A stretch of 36,862 nt of DNA from CAZFQG01 sp964520785 (lineage in GTDB: Bacteria; Planctomycetota; Planctomycetia; Pirellulales; Thermoguttaceae): positions 1 through 36,862 of the forward strand of contig CAZFQG010000042.1 of assembly GCA_964520785.1 (NCBI GenBank). Direction: 5' to 3'. A model generated the notes under the pieces. The model did not search any database and was not told the DNA's origin. It saw only the letters and a program-made list of their open reading frames with translations. Shown here piece by piece: positions 25,358 through 33,731 of the stretch. The translations under genes and the position numbers were made by a program. The number at the start of each line of letters is the position of its first letter. Within the stretch, counting starts at the first letter, position 1.

Positions 25358-27715
25358 CTAATCCCGATCCCCTATCCAGATTGCCTCGGTCGGGCAGATG
25401 CCGCGGCAACTGTCGCACCGGGTGCATTTGTCGCCGTCGATCGTGTGGCGGACGTAAGGGGTCATGGGGATCGCATCGGCGGGGCAAACCTGGGCGCAGA
25501 GGGTGCAGCCGATGCAGTCTTCGTTGATCTTGTACTCGATGAGCGATTTGCACTTGCCGGCGGGGCAGCGGCCCTCCAGGTGCGCCTCGTATTCGTCGCG
25601 GAAGTAATGGAGTGTCGAGAGGACTGGATTGGGTGCTGTTTTACCCAGGCCGCAGATGCTGCCGGCCTTCGTCATTTCAGCCAGTTCTTCGAGCGTATCG
25701 AGATCACCGCGGCGGCCTTTTCCCTCGCATATCCGCTCGAGGATGTCGAGCATCCGCCGGGTGCCGATGCGGCAGAACGTACATTTGCCGCACGATTGAT
25801 CCTGCGTGAACTCCAAGAAGTAGCGCGCGATGTCGACCATGCAGTCCGATTCGTCCAGGACGACCAGACCGCCGGAGCCCATGATCGCGCCGATCTCGCC
25901 AAGCGCCTCGAAATCGACCGGGGCGTCCATGAGCGATTCCGGAACGCACCCACCGGAGGGTCCGCCAACTTGCACCGCCTTGAGCTTTTTCCCTCCGGCA
26001 ACGCCGCCACCGATCTCTTCGACGATTTCGCGAAGGGTAATTCCCATGGGGACCTCGATGAGTCCGCCGCGGAGGACCTTGCCGGCCAGGGCGAAGACCT
26101 TCGTCCCCTTACTCTTCTCGGTGCCCAGTTCGGCGAATCGCCCCCCCGAGTTGCGAAGAATCCACGGCAGCAGCGAATAGGTCTCGACATTGTTGACGCA
26201 GGTCGGCCTTCCCCACAGGCCGGACTCGGCCGGGTAGGGAGGGCGGAGTCGCGGCATTCCGCGACGTCCCTCGATCGAGGCCAATAGCGCCGTCTCCTCC
26301 CCACAGACGAACGCGCCGGCCCCTTCCTTGATGGAAAGCTTGAGCGAAAAACCGCTTCCCAGAATATCGTCCCCCAAGAGATTCTCGTTTTCGCAAGTCC
26401 TCAACGCCTCGCGAATCCGTTTGACGGCAAGAGAGTATTCGGCGCGGATGTACAGAAAGCCCTCGCTCGCGCCGACCGCCTTCGCGGCGATGATCATCCC
26501 CTCGAGGACGCGGTACGGAAACGACTCGAGCAGCATCCGGTCCATGAACGCGCCGGGGTCCCCCTCGTCGCCGTTGCAAACGATGTACTTGAGGTCCCCC
26601 TCGGCCTTGCGGACGGCCGCCCATTTCTCGCCCGTCGGAAAACCGGCCCCTCCCCGGCCGCGCAGGCCGGACGTCCGGACCTCGTCGATGATCTCCTCGG
26701 GACGCATCTCGGCGAGCGCCTTGCGGAGCCCCTCGAACCCTCCGTGGCGGCGATATCCGTCCAGGTCGGTCGGATCGATCTGTCCGCAACGGTCGGTCGC
26801 CAAATGCCGCTGGCGGCCGAGGAAGGCGCAAACCGGCCCGTCGCGAACGTCGAGGGCGTGACTCTCGACGAGTCCCCGGTTTGTATCAGACATCCAATAA
26901 TCGAGCCAGTCCGAGACCTTTTGCGAAGCCCGCCGAATGAGTCCTTTCGGCCGGAAGTGCTCCAGTACGACGCGCCGCGCCGTTTCCGCGTCGACGTTGG
27001 CGTAAAACGACGCCTCGTTGTCCCCGGCGGCGATTTCCATCAGCGGCGTTTGGTGGCACATGCCGACGCAACCCACCCTTTTGACGACCGCCGGTGCCCC
27101 GGACCGGGCCAGGACGTCTTCCACCGCCTCGTGGACGTAGCCGCTGCCTTGGGCAATGCAGCAAGACCCCAAACCGATACGGATTTCGCCGAAACCGTCG
27201 CCGGAAGGAGCCGCCTGCCCTCGCGGACGACCCTTCGTCGCCTCCTTCCGCTTGAGAAAATCGTCCAAAACACCGGGCACCTGGTTCGGCGCCAGCCGGC
27301 CATAGGTGACGTCGTCGATCTGAATCACCGGGGCGAGCGTGCAGCAACCCAAACAGGCGACCTTCTCGACGGTAAAAAGTCCGTCACCATCGGTATCATC
27401 TCCCTGGGGGATGCTCAACTGGTACTCCAACGCGGATTGAATCAGGCCGGCACCTTTCACGTGGCAGGCCGTCCCGTGACAGACGCAGATCATGTGCTTG
27501 CCGACGGGCCGGTGCCGGAACTGCGAGTAGAACGTGGATACGCCGGCCAGCGACGCCGGCGTAATGTCCGTCGTCTCACAAACCCGGCGAAGCGCTTCCT
27601 CCGGCAGATACCGAAACTCCGTCTGAATCGCCTGGAGGAGGGGAATTACCGCGTCGGACGACGTTCCAATACGCGAGATAATCTTATCGACGGCGGCTAC
27701 TTCTAATTGCGACAT
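25358..27715 (-). CDS. NuoE-NuoF-ferredoxin fusion (HndA/HndC or HydC/HydB-like NADH-oxidising module)
   Basis: A single chain of 785 residues. Order: a NuoE-type thioredoxin-like [2Fe-2S] domain (C79, C84, C121, C125); a second thioredoxin-like [2Fe-2S] domain with SCC and CVGMC; the NuoF core with FMN/NADH motifs RGRGGAGFPTGEKW, NGDEGDPGAFMDR and CGEETALLASIEG; the NuoF [4Fe-4S] site SCGKCTFCRIGT; and a C-terminal 2[4Fe-4S] ferredoxin (CIGCTLCAQVCP and CTRCDSCRGICP). The extra domains match the HydB/HndC type rather than complex I NuoF. The ATG at 27715 is preferred over a GTG at 27730. No hydrogenase, formate dehydrogenase or NuoG gene adjoins, so the electron acceptor is unknown. Confidence 0.88.
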   Translation of the reverse strand: MSQLEVAAVDKIISRIGTSSDAVIPLLQAIQTEFRYLPEEALRRVCETTDITPASLAGVSTFYSQFRHRPVGKHMICVCHGTACHVKGAGLIQSALEYQLSIPQGDDTDGDGLFTVEKVACLGCCTLAPVIQIDDVTYGRLAPNQVPGVLDDFLKRKEATKGRPRGQAAPSGDGFGEIRIGLGSCCIAQGSGYVHEAVEDVLARSGAPAVVKRVGCVGMCHQTPLMEIAAGDNEASFYANVDAETARRVVLEHFRPKGLIRRASQKVSDWLDYWMSDTNRGLVESHALDVRDGPVCAFLGRQRHLATDRCGQIDPTDLDGYRRHGGFEGLRKALAEMRPEEIIDEVRTSGLRGRGGAGFPTGEKWAAVRKAEGDLKYIVCNGDEGDPGAFMDRMLLESFPYRVLEGMIIAAKAVGASEGFLYIRAEYSLAVKRIREALRTCENENLLGDDILGSGFSLKLSIKEGAGAFVCGEETALLASIEGRRGMPRLRPPYPAESGLWGRPTCVNNVETYSLLPWILRNSGGRFAELGTEKSKGTKVFALAGKVLRGGLIEVPMGITLREIVEEIGGGVAGGKKLKAVQVGGPSGGCVPESLMDAPVDFEALGEIGAIMGSGGLVVLDESDCMVDIARYFLEFTQDQSCGKCTFCRIGTRRMLDILERICEGKGRRGDLDTLEELAEMTKAGSICGLGKTAPNPVLSTLHYFRDEYEAHLEGRCPAGKCKSLIEYKINEDCIGCTLCAQVCPADAIPMTPYVRHTIDGDKCTRCDSCRGICPTEAIWIGDRD

Positions 27716-27964
27716 GGAGACAGTCTGCACGAGGGGGGACGAACGCTGGAGGCGGATGGAATTCGATTATAGCGCCGCAACCGGCATGTAGTCAAGGAAC
27801 TCACGAGAATCGGCGAATCCGTCCGGCCCATTTGCCGGCCCGCTTCAGAACGAAACGGCCCATTGAGCCCAACCCGCCAATGCCTGTCCCCCCAAGAGAA
27901 AGGGTTTCTTGATAATTGTGGGCCAAATCATAGACGAGATGGAAAATGCCGACTAAGATTGGTA

Positions 27965-27992
27965 TTGGAGAAACTTGGAAGCATGTGATATA
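27965..27992 (+). promoter_or_regulatory. Sigma-70-like promoter of the Panacea-toxin pair
   Basis: TTGGAG (27965-27970) as -35, a 16-base spacer, and GATATA (27987-27992) as -10, preceded by TGT, an extended -10. Transcription would begin near 27999. The Panacea ATG at 28047 follows, with AAGGGAG 8 bases before it. Confidence 0.45.
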
Positions 27993-27999
27993 CGTCGCT

Positions 28000-28011
28000 A
28001 CCATGAATGGT
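28000..28011. promoter_or_regulatory. Palindrome at the predicted transcription start, candidate operator
   Basis: ACCAT (28000-28004) and ATGGT (28007-28011) form a perfect 5-base inverted repeat around a 2-base centre. The position at or just after the predicted start site is where toxin-antitoxin pairs often place an autoregulatory operator. Panacea proteins are not known to me as DNA binders by themselves, so the link is inference. Confidence 0.35.
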
Positions 28012-28046
28012 GGTAATCGTCCCCTACGCATAAGGGAGTTGGTGGC

Positions 28047-28499
28047 ATGGCTAGCGTGTTTGACGTTGCGGTCTACATCTTGGACAAGGTGTCAAGCTGC
28101 ACGCACATGAAACTTCAGAAGCTCGTTTATTATTCGCAGGCGTGGTCACTCGTCTGGGATGAGCAACCCTTATTTGATGAGCCGGTTGAGGCGTGGGCGA
28201 ACGGCCCTGTTGTTCCTCCCCTTTACCAAGCCCTGAAAGGATCGTTTAAGGTAACCCGCGAAGACTTGGGCGACAAAGGAAACGCCGAGGCTCTCAACGA
28301 AACGGCACGAGAAACCGTCGATGCGGTGGTCGACTACTACGCGCGTCACGATAGTTGGTATTTGAGCGAATTGACTCACATGGAATCGCCTTGGAAGGAC
28401 GCGCGCCGAGGCTTGAGCCCGGGCGAGCGCGGCAGCACGGTCATTACGCAATCCGCGATGGCGGAATACTACGGCAGCCTGACTCCGGACAACGCATGA
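28047..28499 (+). CDS. Panacea (DUF4065, SocA-like) domain antitoxin candidate
   Basis: A 150-residue protein that is almost wholly one Panacea/DUF4065 domain: MKLQKLVYYSQAWSLVW near the N-terminus, then LFDEPVEAWANGPVVPPLY, the family core. Panacea proteins act as versatile antitoxins that neutralise unrelated toxins encoded next to them; SocA of Caulobacter is a related adaptor. ATG chosen with AAGGGAG 8 bases upstream. The last four bases (ATGA) overlap the start of the next small gene, as expected for an antitoxin-toxin pair. Function as antitoxin is inferred from family and context. Confidence 0.85.
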   Translation: MASVFDVAVYILDKVSSCTHMKLQKLVYYSQAWSLVWDEQPLFDEPVEAWANGPVVPPLYQALKGSFKVTREDLGDKGNAEALNETARETVDAVVDYYARHDSWYLSELTHMESPWKDARRGLSPGERGSTVITQSAMAEYYGSLTPDNA

Positions 28500-28660
28500 G
28501 CAAGAATAGGGGCAAGAGGCGGAAGTCTCCAAAGGATCTATTTCGATTCCGCCTGTCTGGTGAGAAGCGGCTATGGGGCATTCGAGACGGCAGGGCGTTT
28601 CTGATATTGTGGTACGACCAGAACCACGAAGTCTGCCCGTCGAAAAAGAAACATACATAA
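28496..28660 (+). CDS. 54-residue toxin candidate paired with the Panacea protein
   Basis: A short basic protein whose ATG overlaps the Panacea stop by four bases (ATGA). A lysine/arginine-rich start, MSKNRGKRRKSPKD, is followed by a compact strand-rich core, LFRFRLSGEKRLWGIRDGRA then FLILWYDQNHEVCPSKKKHT. The second half has the look of the small RelE-like or barrel-like toxins (hydrophobic strands ending in D-x-N-H and a basic tail), and I have a recollection of similar short proteins beside DUF4065 genes, but no named family. There is no signal or membrane segment. Role as toxin is inferred from the gene order. Confidence 0.6.
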   Translation: MSKNRGKRRKSPKDLFRFRLSGEKRLWGIRDGRAFLILWYDQNHEVCPSKKKHT

Positions 28661-29082
28661 GACGAGGTCAGGGATTCTGGCGGCTCTCGAATGATGCCCA
28701 CAGCGGTCTCTACGCCGGTACGCGTTACATGCAACCTCTTCAAGGTCGGTCCGCAAATTGCGACTGGCGGCTCATTGGGGGTATCGGCGGACACTGTACC
28801 ATGTAGGGGGACGTAAACCCCTTGCATGAGGCTGCATCGACGCGAAGCACGTTGTTGCCCGCGACGATGGGTCAGGGGCCGCTGGGCGGCAACCGCCCTC
28901 CTCGTCCCCGGGGCTCGACGCAGGGTGAAAGCCCCGAACACGCGTCGCCACCCTCATTGCCCCGCCCGACTCCCCCGACTATCCTTGAATTCGGGGGAAA
29001 TCAGATTCCCTGCCCCGATCCCAGCTTGAACGAGACCGTCGACCGCAACACAAAACAATCAGCCTTCCTTCGGAGTAACAAA
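28661..29082. other. GC-rich non-coding stretch with nested and crossing inverted repeats
   Basis: No gene is supported in these 422 bases. From 28806 on, complementary segments are dense: GGGGG/CCCC around ACGTAAA (28806-28821); GGGCGG/CCGCCC with a CAA loop (28884-28898); CGGGGCT (28909-28915) with AGCCCCG (28930-28936); CGACGC (28916-28921) with GCGTCG (28942-28947); AGGGTG (28922-28927) with CACCCT (28949-28954). Several of these cross, as in a pseudoknot or in alternative folds. It may be a structured RNA, or the ruin of a ribozyme-type element such as a group II intron. It lies 130 bases before the oxidoreductase gene. Confidence 0.4.
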
Positions 29083-30285
29083 ATGACGAACACAAACAGC
29101 CCCAACCAGATCGGCCGCCGCACCTTCCTCGCCGCCACCGCGGCCGCGGTTACCGTCGTCAGGCCTTCCGCCGTTCGGGGCTCGGAGGCCAACTCGAAGA
29201 TCGTCCTGGGGCTCGTCGGCTGTGGAGGCCGCGGGGGTTGGCTTGCCAACTTGTTCCTCGCCGATGGGCGTTACCAGTTCGCGTCCGTCTGCGACTACTT
29301 CAAGGAACGCGTCGACGCCGTCGGCGAGCGCGTGGGAGTCGAACCCGGCCGGCGGCATACGGGCCTGTCGGGCTACCGGAAGGTCATCGAAGATGATGTC
29401 GACGCCGTGGTCATCGAAACGCCCCCCTACTTCCACCCCGAGCAGGCCGCGGCCGCGGTGGAAGCGGGGAAGCACGTCTTCCTCGCCAAGCCGATCGCCG
29501 TCGACGCGCCGGGCTGTCTGAGCGTCGACCAGTCGGGCAAGCTCGCCACGGAGAAGAAACTCGTATTCCTCGTCGATTTCCAGACACGCGCCAACCCGCT
29601 CTACCAGGAGGCCGTGCGGCGGGTCCGCGCCGGCGACCTGGGTGAGATTGTCGGCGGCGAGGCACATTATCCCTGGCAGGGCATTGTGCACGACGTGCCG
29701 CTGTCCGCCCCGGGCGACCGGCTCAAGTACTGGTACCAGACGCGGGCCCTCAGCGGCGACGTGATCGTCGAGCAGGACATCCACACGCTGGACGTGGCGA
29801 CCTGGTTCATCGACGCCGACCCCGTCAAGGCCTTCGGCACGGGCGGCGCGGCGATCCGCAAACACGGCGACATCTGGGACCATTTCTCCGTCACCTACTG
29901 GTTCCCCGGCGACGTGGCGCTGATCTTCCATTCCCAGAAGGGCATCCCCGGCGTCAAGGACGAAATCCGCTGCCGCATCTTCGGCAGCCAGGGCGTCGCC
30001 TACAGCGACTACTTCGGCGACGTCTGGATTCGCGGCCAGAAGCCCTACGAAGGGGGCAGCACCGGCAGCCTCTACAAAGACGGCGCCGTAACCAACATCG
30101 CCGAATTCCACCGCGCCATCACCCAAGCCGACCACACCAACCCAACGGTCGCCCCGTCGGTACGATCCAACATGACCGGCGTCCTCGGCCGTACGGCGGC
30201 GCTGCGGGGTGAGGTGGTGACGTGGGATGAGATGGTGAAGGCCGGTGAGAGGCTGGAGCCGGATTTGGGGGGGTTGGAGGGGTGA
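29083..30285 (+). CDS. Tat-exported Gfo/Idh/MocA family oxidoreductase
   Basis: A 400-residue protein with a twin-arginine signal, NQIGRRTFLAATAAAVTVV, followed by a Rossmann NAD(P)-binding domain (IVLGLVGCGGRGGWLANLF) and the family motif region VFLAKPIAVD (EKP-like, here AKP: the usual glutamate is alanine). The C-terminal domain contains the H-x4-W-type segment EQDIHTLDVATWF. Planctomycetes encode many such secreted members, thought to act on sugar derivatives with a tightly bound cofactor; the substrate is unknown. The ATG at 29083 starts the Tat leader with GGAG about 9 bases upstream. An upstream extension to 28822 runs through the structured non-coding stretch and is rejected. Confidence 0.85.
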   Translation: MTNTNSPNQIGRRTFLAATAAAVTVVRPSAVRGSEANSKIVLGLVGCGGRGGWLANLFLADGRYQFASVCDYFKERVDAVGERVGVEPGRRHTGLSGYRKVIEDDVDAVVIETPPYFHPEQAAAAVEAGKHVFLAKPIAVDAPGCLSVDQSGKLATEKKLVFLVDFQTRANPLYQEAVRRVRAGDLGEIVGGEAHYPWQGIVHDVPLSAPGDRLKYWYQTRALSGDVIVEQDIHTLDVATWFIDADPVKAFGTGGAAIRKHGDIWDHFSVTYWFPGDVALIFHSQKGIPGVKDEIRCRIFGSQGVAYSDYFGDVWIRGQKPYEGGSTGSLYKDGAVTNIAEFHRAITQADHTNPTVAPSVRSNMTGVLGRTAALRGEVVTWDEMVKAGERLEPDLGGLEG

Positions 30286-30702
30286 GGGGTTGGGTCGTCG
30301 TGAGGATTTCGAGCGAGGGCGCGGAGGGTGGCATCCGCCAGTGGGTCGATGCCATCGTCTGGGGGATTGATACCACCCGTACATGGCGTGGAACAGGTGT
30401 TTTCGAACCGCTCGGTCGCGCGATTGAACGCGGTTACTCGGCCAAGCCCTCGCAGGAACTGGCTGCCGCGATATACTGTAATTCGTCGGCATCCGGAAGG
30501 GATTTGCTGACTCCTTTCGCCAAAGGTCACAGGCCATGGGTCGCACGACGGCGGACATGGCGCGCGTTCCCCTGTAGTATCCGGCCGTAAAGACCACTCC
30601 GCTGAAGGCGATCGTGGAGGGCGACGGACCTTACGCGGGGATATCGCGGCCCAAAAGGTGTTATGAAGAAAGCCAACAAGCATTCTTGCGCGAAGCAGAC
30701 AT
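30286..30702. other. Intergenic region before the restriction-modification cluster
   Basis: 417 bases without a supportable gene. A TATACT (30472-30477) could be a -10 box, but there is no good -35 at the right distance. Short frames on both strands lack recognisable features. The promoter of the 212-residue gene or of the whole cluster should lie here. Confidence 0.4.
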
Positions 30703-31341
30703 ATGAGAGACCTACGGCCGCCATTGAGGTTCGACGTATCCGATCTCGTGCAGAAGGCCCGACGCCACGCCAAGAAACGAATTGACGGCGTTACGATCAA
30801 CCTGCCGTTCGTCAGCTTCTCGGTGAGGCCGGATGATCTGGAACAGAAAGCGGCACGGGAGATCGTCATCCGCCTCGCGGACAAGCGCGTTCTCAATGCA
30901 TTTGAGTGCTGCGATAGTTGTGTGGAGAAGGCCCTGGCCTCACTGCAGGAGATTCGTTCCCTGCTCGTCGACAAGCAGGTCGAGCTTTCCGGCCAGACGG
31001 ACGGAGCAGTATACCTCCTCGTGGAACTGGTGCTGGAAGCGATTCGGCAGTTCTTCACTTTTGAGGAAGGGCTCCACAGGGAGAACCTGAACTTCCCCGG
31101 TGAGTTCCATGCGCGCATGCACCGAGCGGACCTTGAGCCTTACTTCGCGGCCCTCGAAATGCTGCGGGGGCATATCTTCCGCTGCCTCAGTCAGCTCGCG
31201 GTCATCGCTGACACGACCGTACCGAAGATTGCTGACAACATGCGGTACGAGAAAGCATGGCAGATGGACGCGTATCAGAAACCAAAACTCATTGAAGAAA
31301 GTCACGCACATCAGATGCGCGAGAAATCGGATCGTCGCTGA
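30703..31341 (+). CDS. Hypothetical 212-residue protein at the head of the restriction-modification cluster
   Basis: I do not recognise this protein. It has no signal peptide or membrane segment and is predicted mainly helical: DDLEQKAAREIVIRLADKRV and VEKALASLQEIRSLLVDKQV, then YLLVELVLEAIRQFFTFEEG and LEPYFAALEMLRGHIFRCLS are amphipathic helices. A cysteine pair occurs in FECCDSC. Ribosome-binding site is weak (GAAG). It ends 77 bases before the first methyltransferase-like gene on the same strand. A regulator or accessory of the restriction-modification operon, or an unrelated cargo gene, are both possible. Confidence 0.65.
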   Translation: MRDLRPPLRFDVSDLVQKARRHAKKRIDGVTINLPFVSFSVRPDDLEQKAAREIVIRLADKRVLNAFECCDSCVEKALASLQEIRSLLVDKQVELSGQTDGAVYLLVELVLEAIRQFFTFEEGLHRENLNFPGEFHARMHRADLEPYFAALEMLRGHIFRCLSQLAVIADTTVPKIADNMRYEKAWQMDAYQKPKLIEESHAHQMREKSDRR

Positions 31342-31418
31342 TATTGACGACTCTCCCCCAGTTGAGATACCATGCATGATTGTCGGAGTCACCGTAGAGG
31401 GATCGAAATTAACGGAAC

Positions 31419-32102
31419 ATGAGCCAAACTCACGAAGAGCATATCGTCTCGAAGGAACGCGTAGCCGAATATGGCGAGGTTTATACACCGCGCCGGGTTG
31501 TCAACGCCATGCTCGATCTGGTCAAGCGGGAGGCCGAACGGATCGAATCGCGTTTTCTCGAACCGGCCTGCGGCACCGGCAACTTCCTGGCCGAAATTCT
31601 CGAACGCAAGCTGCATGTCGTGGAAAAGCGCTACGCGAAGAGCCAACTGGAATACGAACGCAACGCCGTTCTCGCCGTCTCCAGCATCTACGGCATCGAC
31701 ATCCAGGAGGACAACGTCGAGCAGTGCCGCCAGCGGCTTTTCGGTATCTTCGATCTGGACTACCTGCGCCTCTTCATAAACAAGACGAACGACAAGTGCC
31801 GCGAATCGGTCCGCTTCATCCTTGAGCGTAACATCGTTCACGGGGACGCACTGTCGCTGAAGACCATCGGCGATAACCCTGAGCCGATCGTTTTCGCCGA
31901 GTGGTCACCGGTCAATGGCAGCTTCCTGAAATGCCGCGATTTCAGCTTTCATGGTCTGTTGGAACATGAATACATAAAGAGTACGCCGCTTTTTTCTGAT
32001 CTCGGAGAAGACGTCTTCATCCCCACACCAGTGAAGGAATACCCCCTGACGCACTTCCTGGAGATTACAGAACCCAGAGATGATGCGGATGACCGCAGAT
32101 AA
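31419..32102 (+). CDS. Short DNA methyltransferase-like subunit (motif I only)
   Basis: A 227-residue protein related to N6-adenine methyltransferase M subunits. GEVYTPRRVVNAMLDLV is followed by an intact AdoMet-binding motif I, FLEPACGTGNFLAEIL (residues 47-62). There is no NPPY motif IV anywhere in the chain. After SIYGIDIQEDNVEQCR the protein continues with a region I recall from other short M subunits in operons of this kind (NIVHGDALSLKT, then VFAEWSPVNGSFLKCRDFSF). It may bind AdoMet or support the larger enzyme encoded next. The following gene begins 15 bases downstream. Confidence 0.78.
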   Translation: MSQTHEEHIVSKERVAEYGEVYTPRRVVNAMLDLVKREAERIESRFLEPACGTGNFLAEILERKLHVVEKRYAKSQLEYERNAVLAVSSIYGIDIQEDNVEQCRQRLFGIFDLDYLRLFINKTNDKCRESVRFILERNIVHGDALSLKTIGDNPEPIVFAEWSPVNGSFLKCRDFSFHGLLEHEYIKSTPLFSDLGEDVFIPTPVKEYPLTHFLEITEPRDDADDRR

Positions 32103-32117
32103 GAGGGAATCATAGAG

Positions 32118-33731
32118 ATGTCGAGGAAGAAGGGCCAAAAGCGCAAGCAATCCGTCAATGTTGAGGAAGGCACAACGGCCAGAACAGCTTCCGATAATTC
32201 ATCTGTAGCATCTGCACCATTTGCGGACAGAAGCGGTTACAATCCCGACGTGCTGACGTGCATTGCCAATCTGAGCAGCGACGAAGTATTCACGCCGCCA
32301 CAATTGGTCAATAGGATGCTCGACGTGCTGCCGCCGGACCTCTGGAGCGACAAGAAGGCAACGTTCCTCGATCCCGCCTGCAAATCCGGGGTTTTCCTGC
32401 GCGAGATCGCCAAGCGGCTCGACGCTGGGCTGGAGCGGCAAATCCCCGACCGCCAGCAGCGCGTCAACCATATCTTCAGGAACCAGCTCTACGGGCTCGC
32501 CCTCACAAATCTAACGTCCCTGCTCTCCCGCCGGTCGGTCTATTGCTCCAAGACGGCTAACGGGAAGTATTCCGTCTGCGAGACCTTTCGCGCCCCCGAG
32601 GGCAACATCCGTTTCGAGCGCATCGGACATGCCTGGAAGGGCGGACGCTGTACCTTCTGCGGAGCGAACAAAGCCAACTACGAGCGCGGGGACGAACTCG
32701 AAACCCACGCCTACGAGTTCATCCACACCGCGAATCCCGAGGAGATATTCAACATGAAATTCGATGTCATCATCGGCAACCCGCCTTATCAACTCGACAC
32801 AGGAGGTTCTGGCAGGCAAGCAAAGCCCATATACCACTTATTTGTTCAACAGGCCAAGAAGCTGAAACCACGTTTTCTCACGATGATTGTTCCATCGAGG
32901 TGGTTTGCCGGAGGGATGGGCCTTGACGAGTTTCGGACTGAGATGATCAACGATGATCAACTGCGTACGATTGTCGATTACATCGACGCCCGAGAGTGCT
33001 TTCCCGGCGTAGATATAGCTGGCGGGGTTTGCTACTTTCTCTGGGCGAAAGACACGCACGGCGACTGCCTTATCAAGAACAGGTTTCAGGGGGCAGAATA
33101 TGAGTCAACACGTGCATTGAATGAGTTCAAGACCTTTGTGAGGTTTGGACCAGCGGTTTCGATTCTGCGCAAAGTGGCTACGAAACGTGAAGAGGCAATG
33201 ACGACAATTATATCGGCCACACGCCCCTTCGGACTACAGACAAAGGACCGGCCGGACGGAAAGGGAACACTTCGCTTGGTTTCGTCTGGGGGAGACGGGA
33301 GGATTTCAGCGAAGCGCGTGACATGCGGCCATGCGATGATTAGCAAGTGGAAAGTGATGACGTCCAAGACGTCGCACGATCACGCAGGGCAACCCGACAA
33401 AGACGGCAAGCGTCGCGTGCTCTCTCGAGTTGAGTTGCTTGAACCAGATGCCGTATGCACAGAATCCTATATTATCTTGGGTGCCTTTGATCGCAAGGCC
33501 GATGCGGTCCATTGCCTTGAGTACGTTAAGTCGCGGTTTGTGCGTTTTCTCGTTTCTCTGCTGTCGTTCTCCCAAGACATAACACGTGAGCGATTTGCTT
33601 ATGTTCCGCTTCAGGACTTTCGCGAACAATGGGACGATGACCGTCTATGCGAGAAGTATGGGCTTAGCGACGCAGATGTACGCTTCATGGAATCTGTAAT
33701 CCGCCCGATGGAGGCGAACGGTGAGCAATGA
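32118..33731 (+). CDS. Eco57I-type N6-adenine DNA methyltransferase with degenerate motif I
   Basis: A 537-residue protein. The N-terminal part has DEVFTPPQLVNRMLDVLP and a changed motif I, FLDPACKSGVF (residues 84-93), where K89 stands in the place of the usual glycine of PACGSG. The catalytic motif IV is intact: FDVIIGNPPYQLD with N221-P-P-Y224. One CxxC (C178/C181, CTFCGA) is seen between them. The region after motif IV, RFLTMIVPSRWFAGG and FPGVDIAGGVCYFLW, is typical of Eco57I-type methyltransferases with a C-terminal target-recognition half. It would methylate adenines at the host recognition site and so protect host DNA. The next gene starts within its last 11 bases. Confidence 0.85.
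   Translation: MSRKKGQKRKQSVNVEEGTTARTASDNSSVASAPFADRSGYNPDVLTCIANLSSDEVFTPPQLVNRMLDVLPPDLWSDKKATFLDPACKSGVFLREIAKRLDAGLERQIPDRQQRVNHIFRNQLYGLALTNLTSLLSRRSVYCSKTANGKYSVCETFRAPEGNIRFERIGHAWKGGRCTFCGANKANYERGDELETHAYEFIHTANPEEIFNMKFDVIIGNPPYQLDTGGSGRQAKPIYHLFVQQAKKLKPRFLTMIVPSRWFAGGMGLDEFRTEMINDDQLRTIVDYIDARECFPGVDIAGGVCYFLWAKDTHGDCLIKNRFQGAEYESTRALNEFKTFVRFGPAVSILRKVATKREEAMTTIISATRPFGLQTKDRPDGKGTLRLVSSGGDGRISAKRVTCGHAMISKWKVMTSKTSHDHAGQPDKDGKRRVLSRVELLEPDAVCTESYIILGAFDRKADAVHCLEYVKSRFVRFLVSLLSFSQDITRERFAYVPLQDFREQWDDDRLCEKYGLSDADVRFMESVIRPMEANGEQ

Larger units (their letters stand above)
27716..28046. other. Divergent intergenic region between the NuoEF fusion and the Panacea gene
   Basis: 331 bases separating two divergent genes. 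The right half carries the promoter and palindrome described in the next two entries. The left half shows no clear promoter for the NuoEF fusion and no coding frame that I can support. GC content falls here, marking the left edge of the island that follows. Confidence 0.5.

Noticed and set aside
28573..28806. 77-codon frame overlapping the toxin candidate in another frame
   Set aside because: No start signal, no domain, and the 4-base overlap of the other frame with the Panacea gene is the better explanation.
28661..28960. Group II intron or retroelement
   Set aside because: The GGGGG-ACGTAAA-CCCC segment and tight hairpins raised the idea, but there is no reverse transcriptase frame and I could not identify a domain V, so only a structured region is reported.
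28822..29082. N-terminal extension of the Gfo/Idh/MocA protein by 87 residues
   Set aside because: It would place a proline-rich stretch before an obvious Tat signal, and it runs through the inverted-repeat region.
29059..30597. 512-codon minus-strand frame opposite the Gfo/Idh/MocA gene
   Set aside because: Antisense shadow of a gene with clear Tat leader and Rossmann motifs; it also runs into non-coding DNA.
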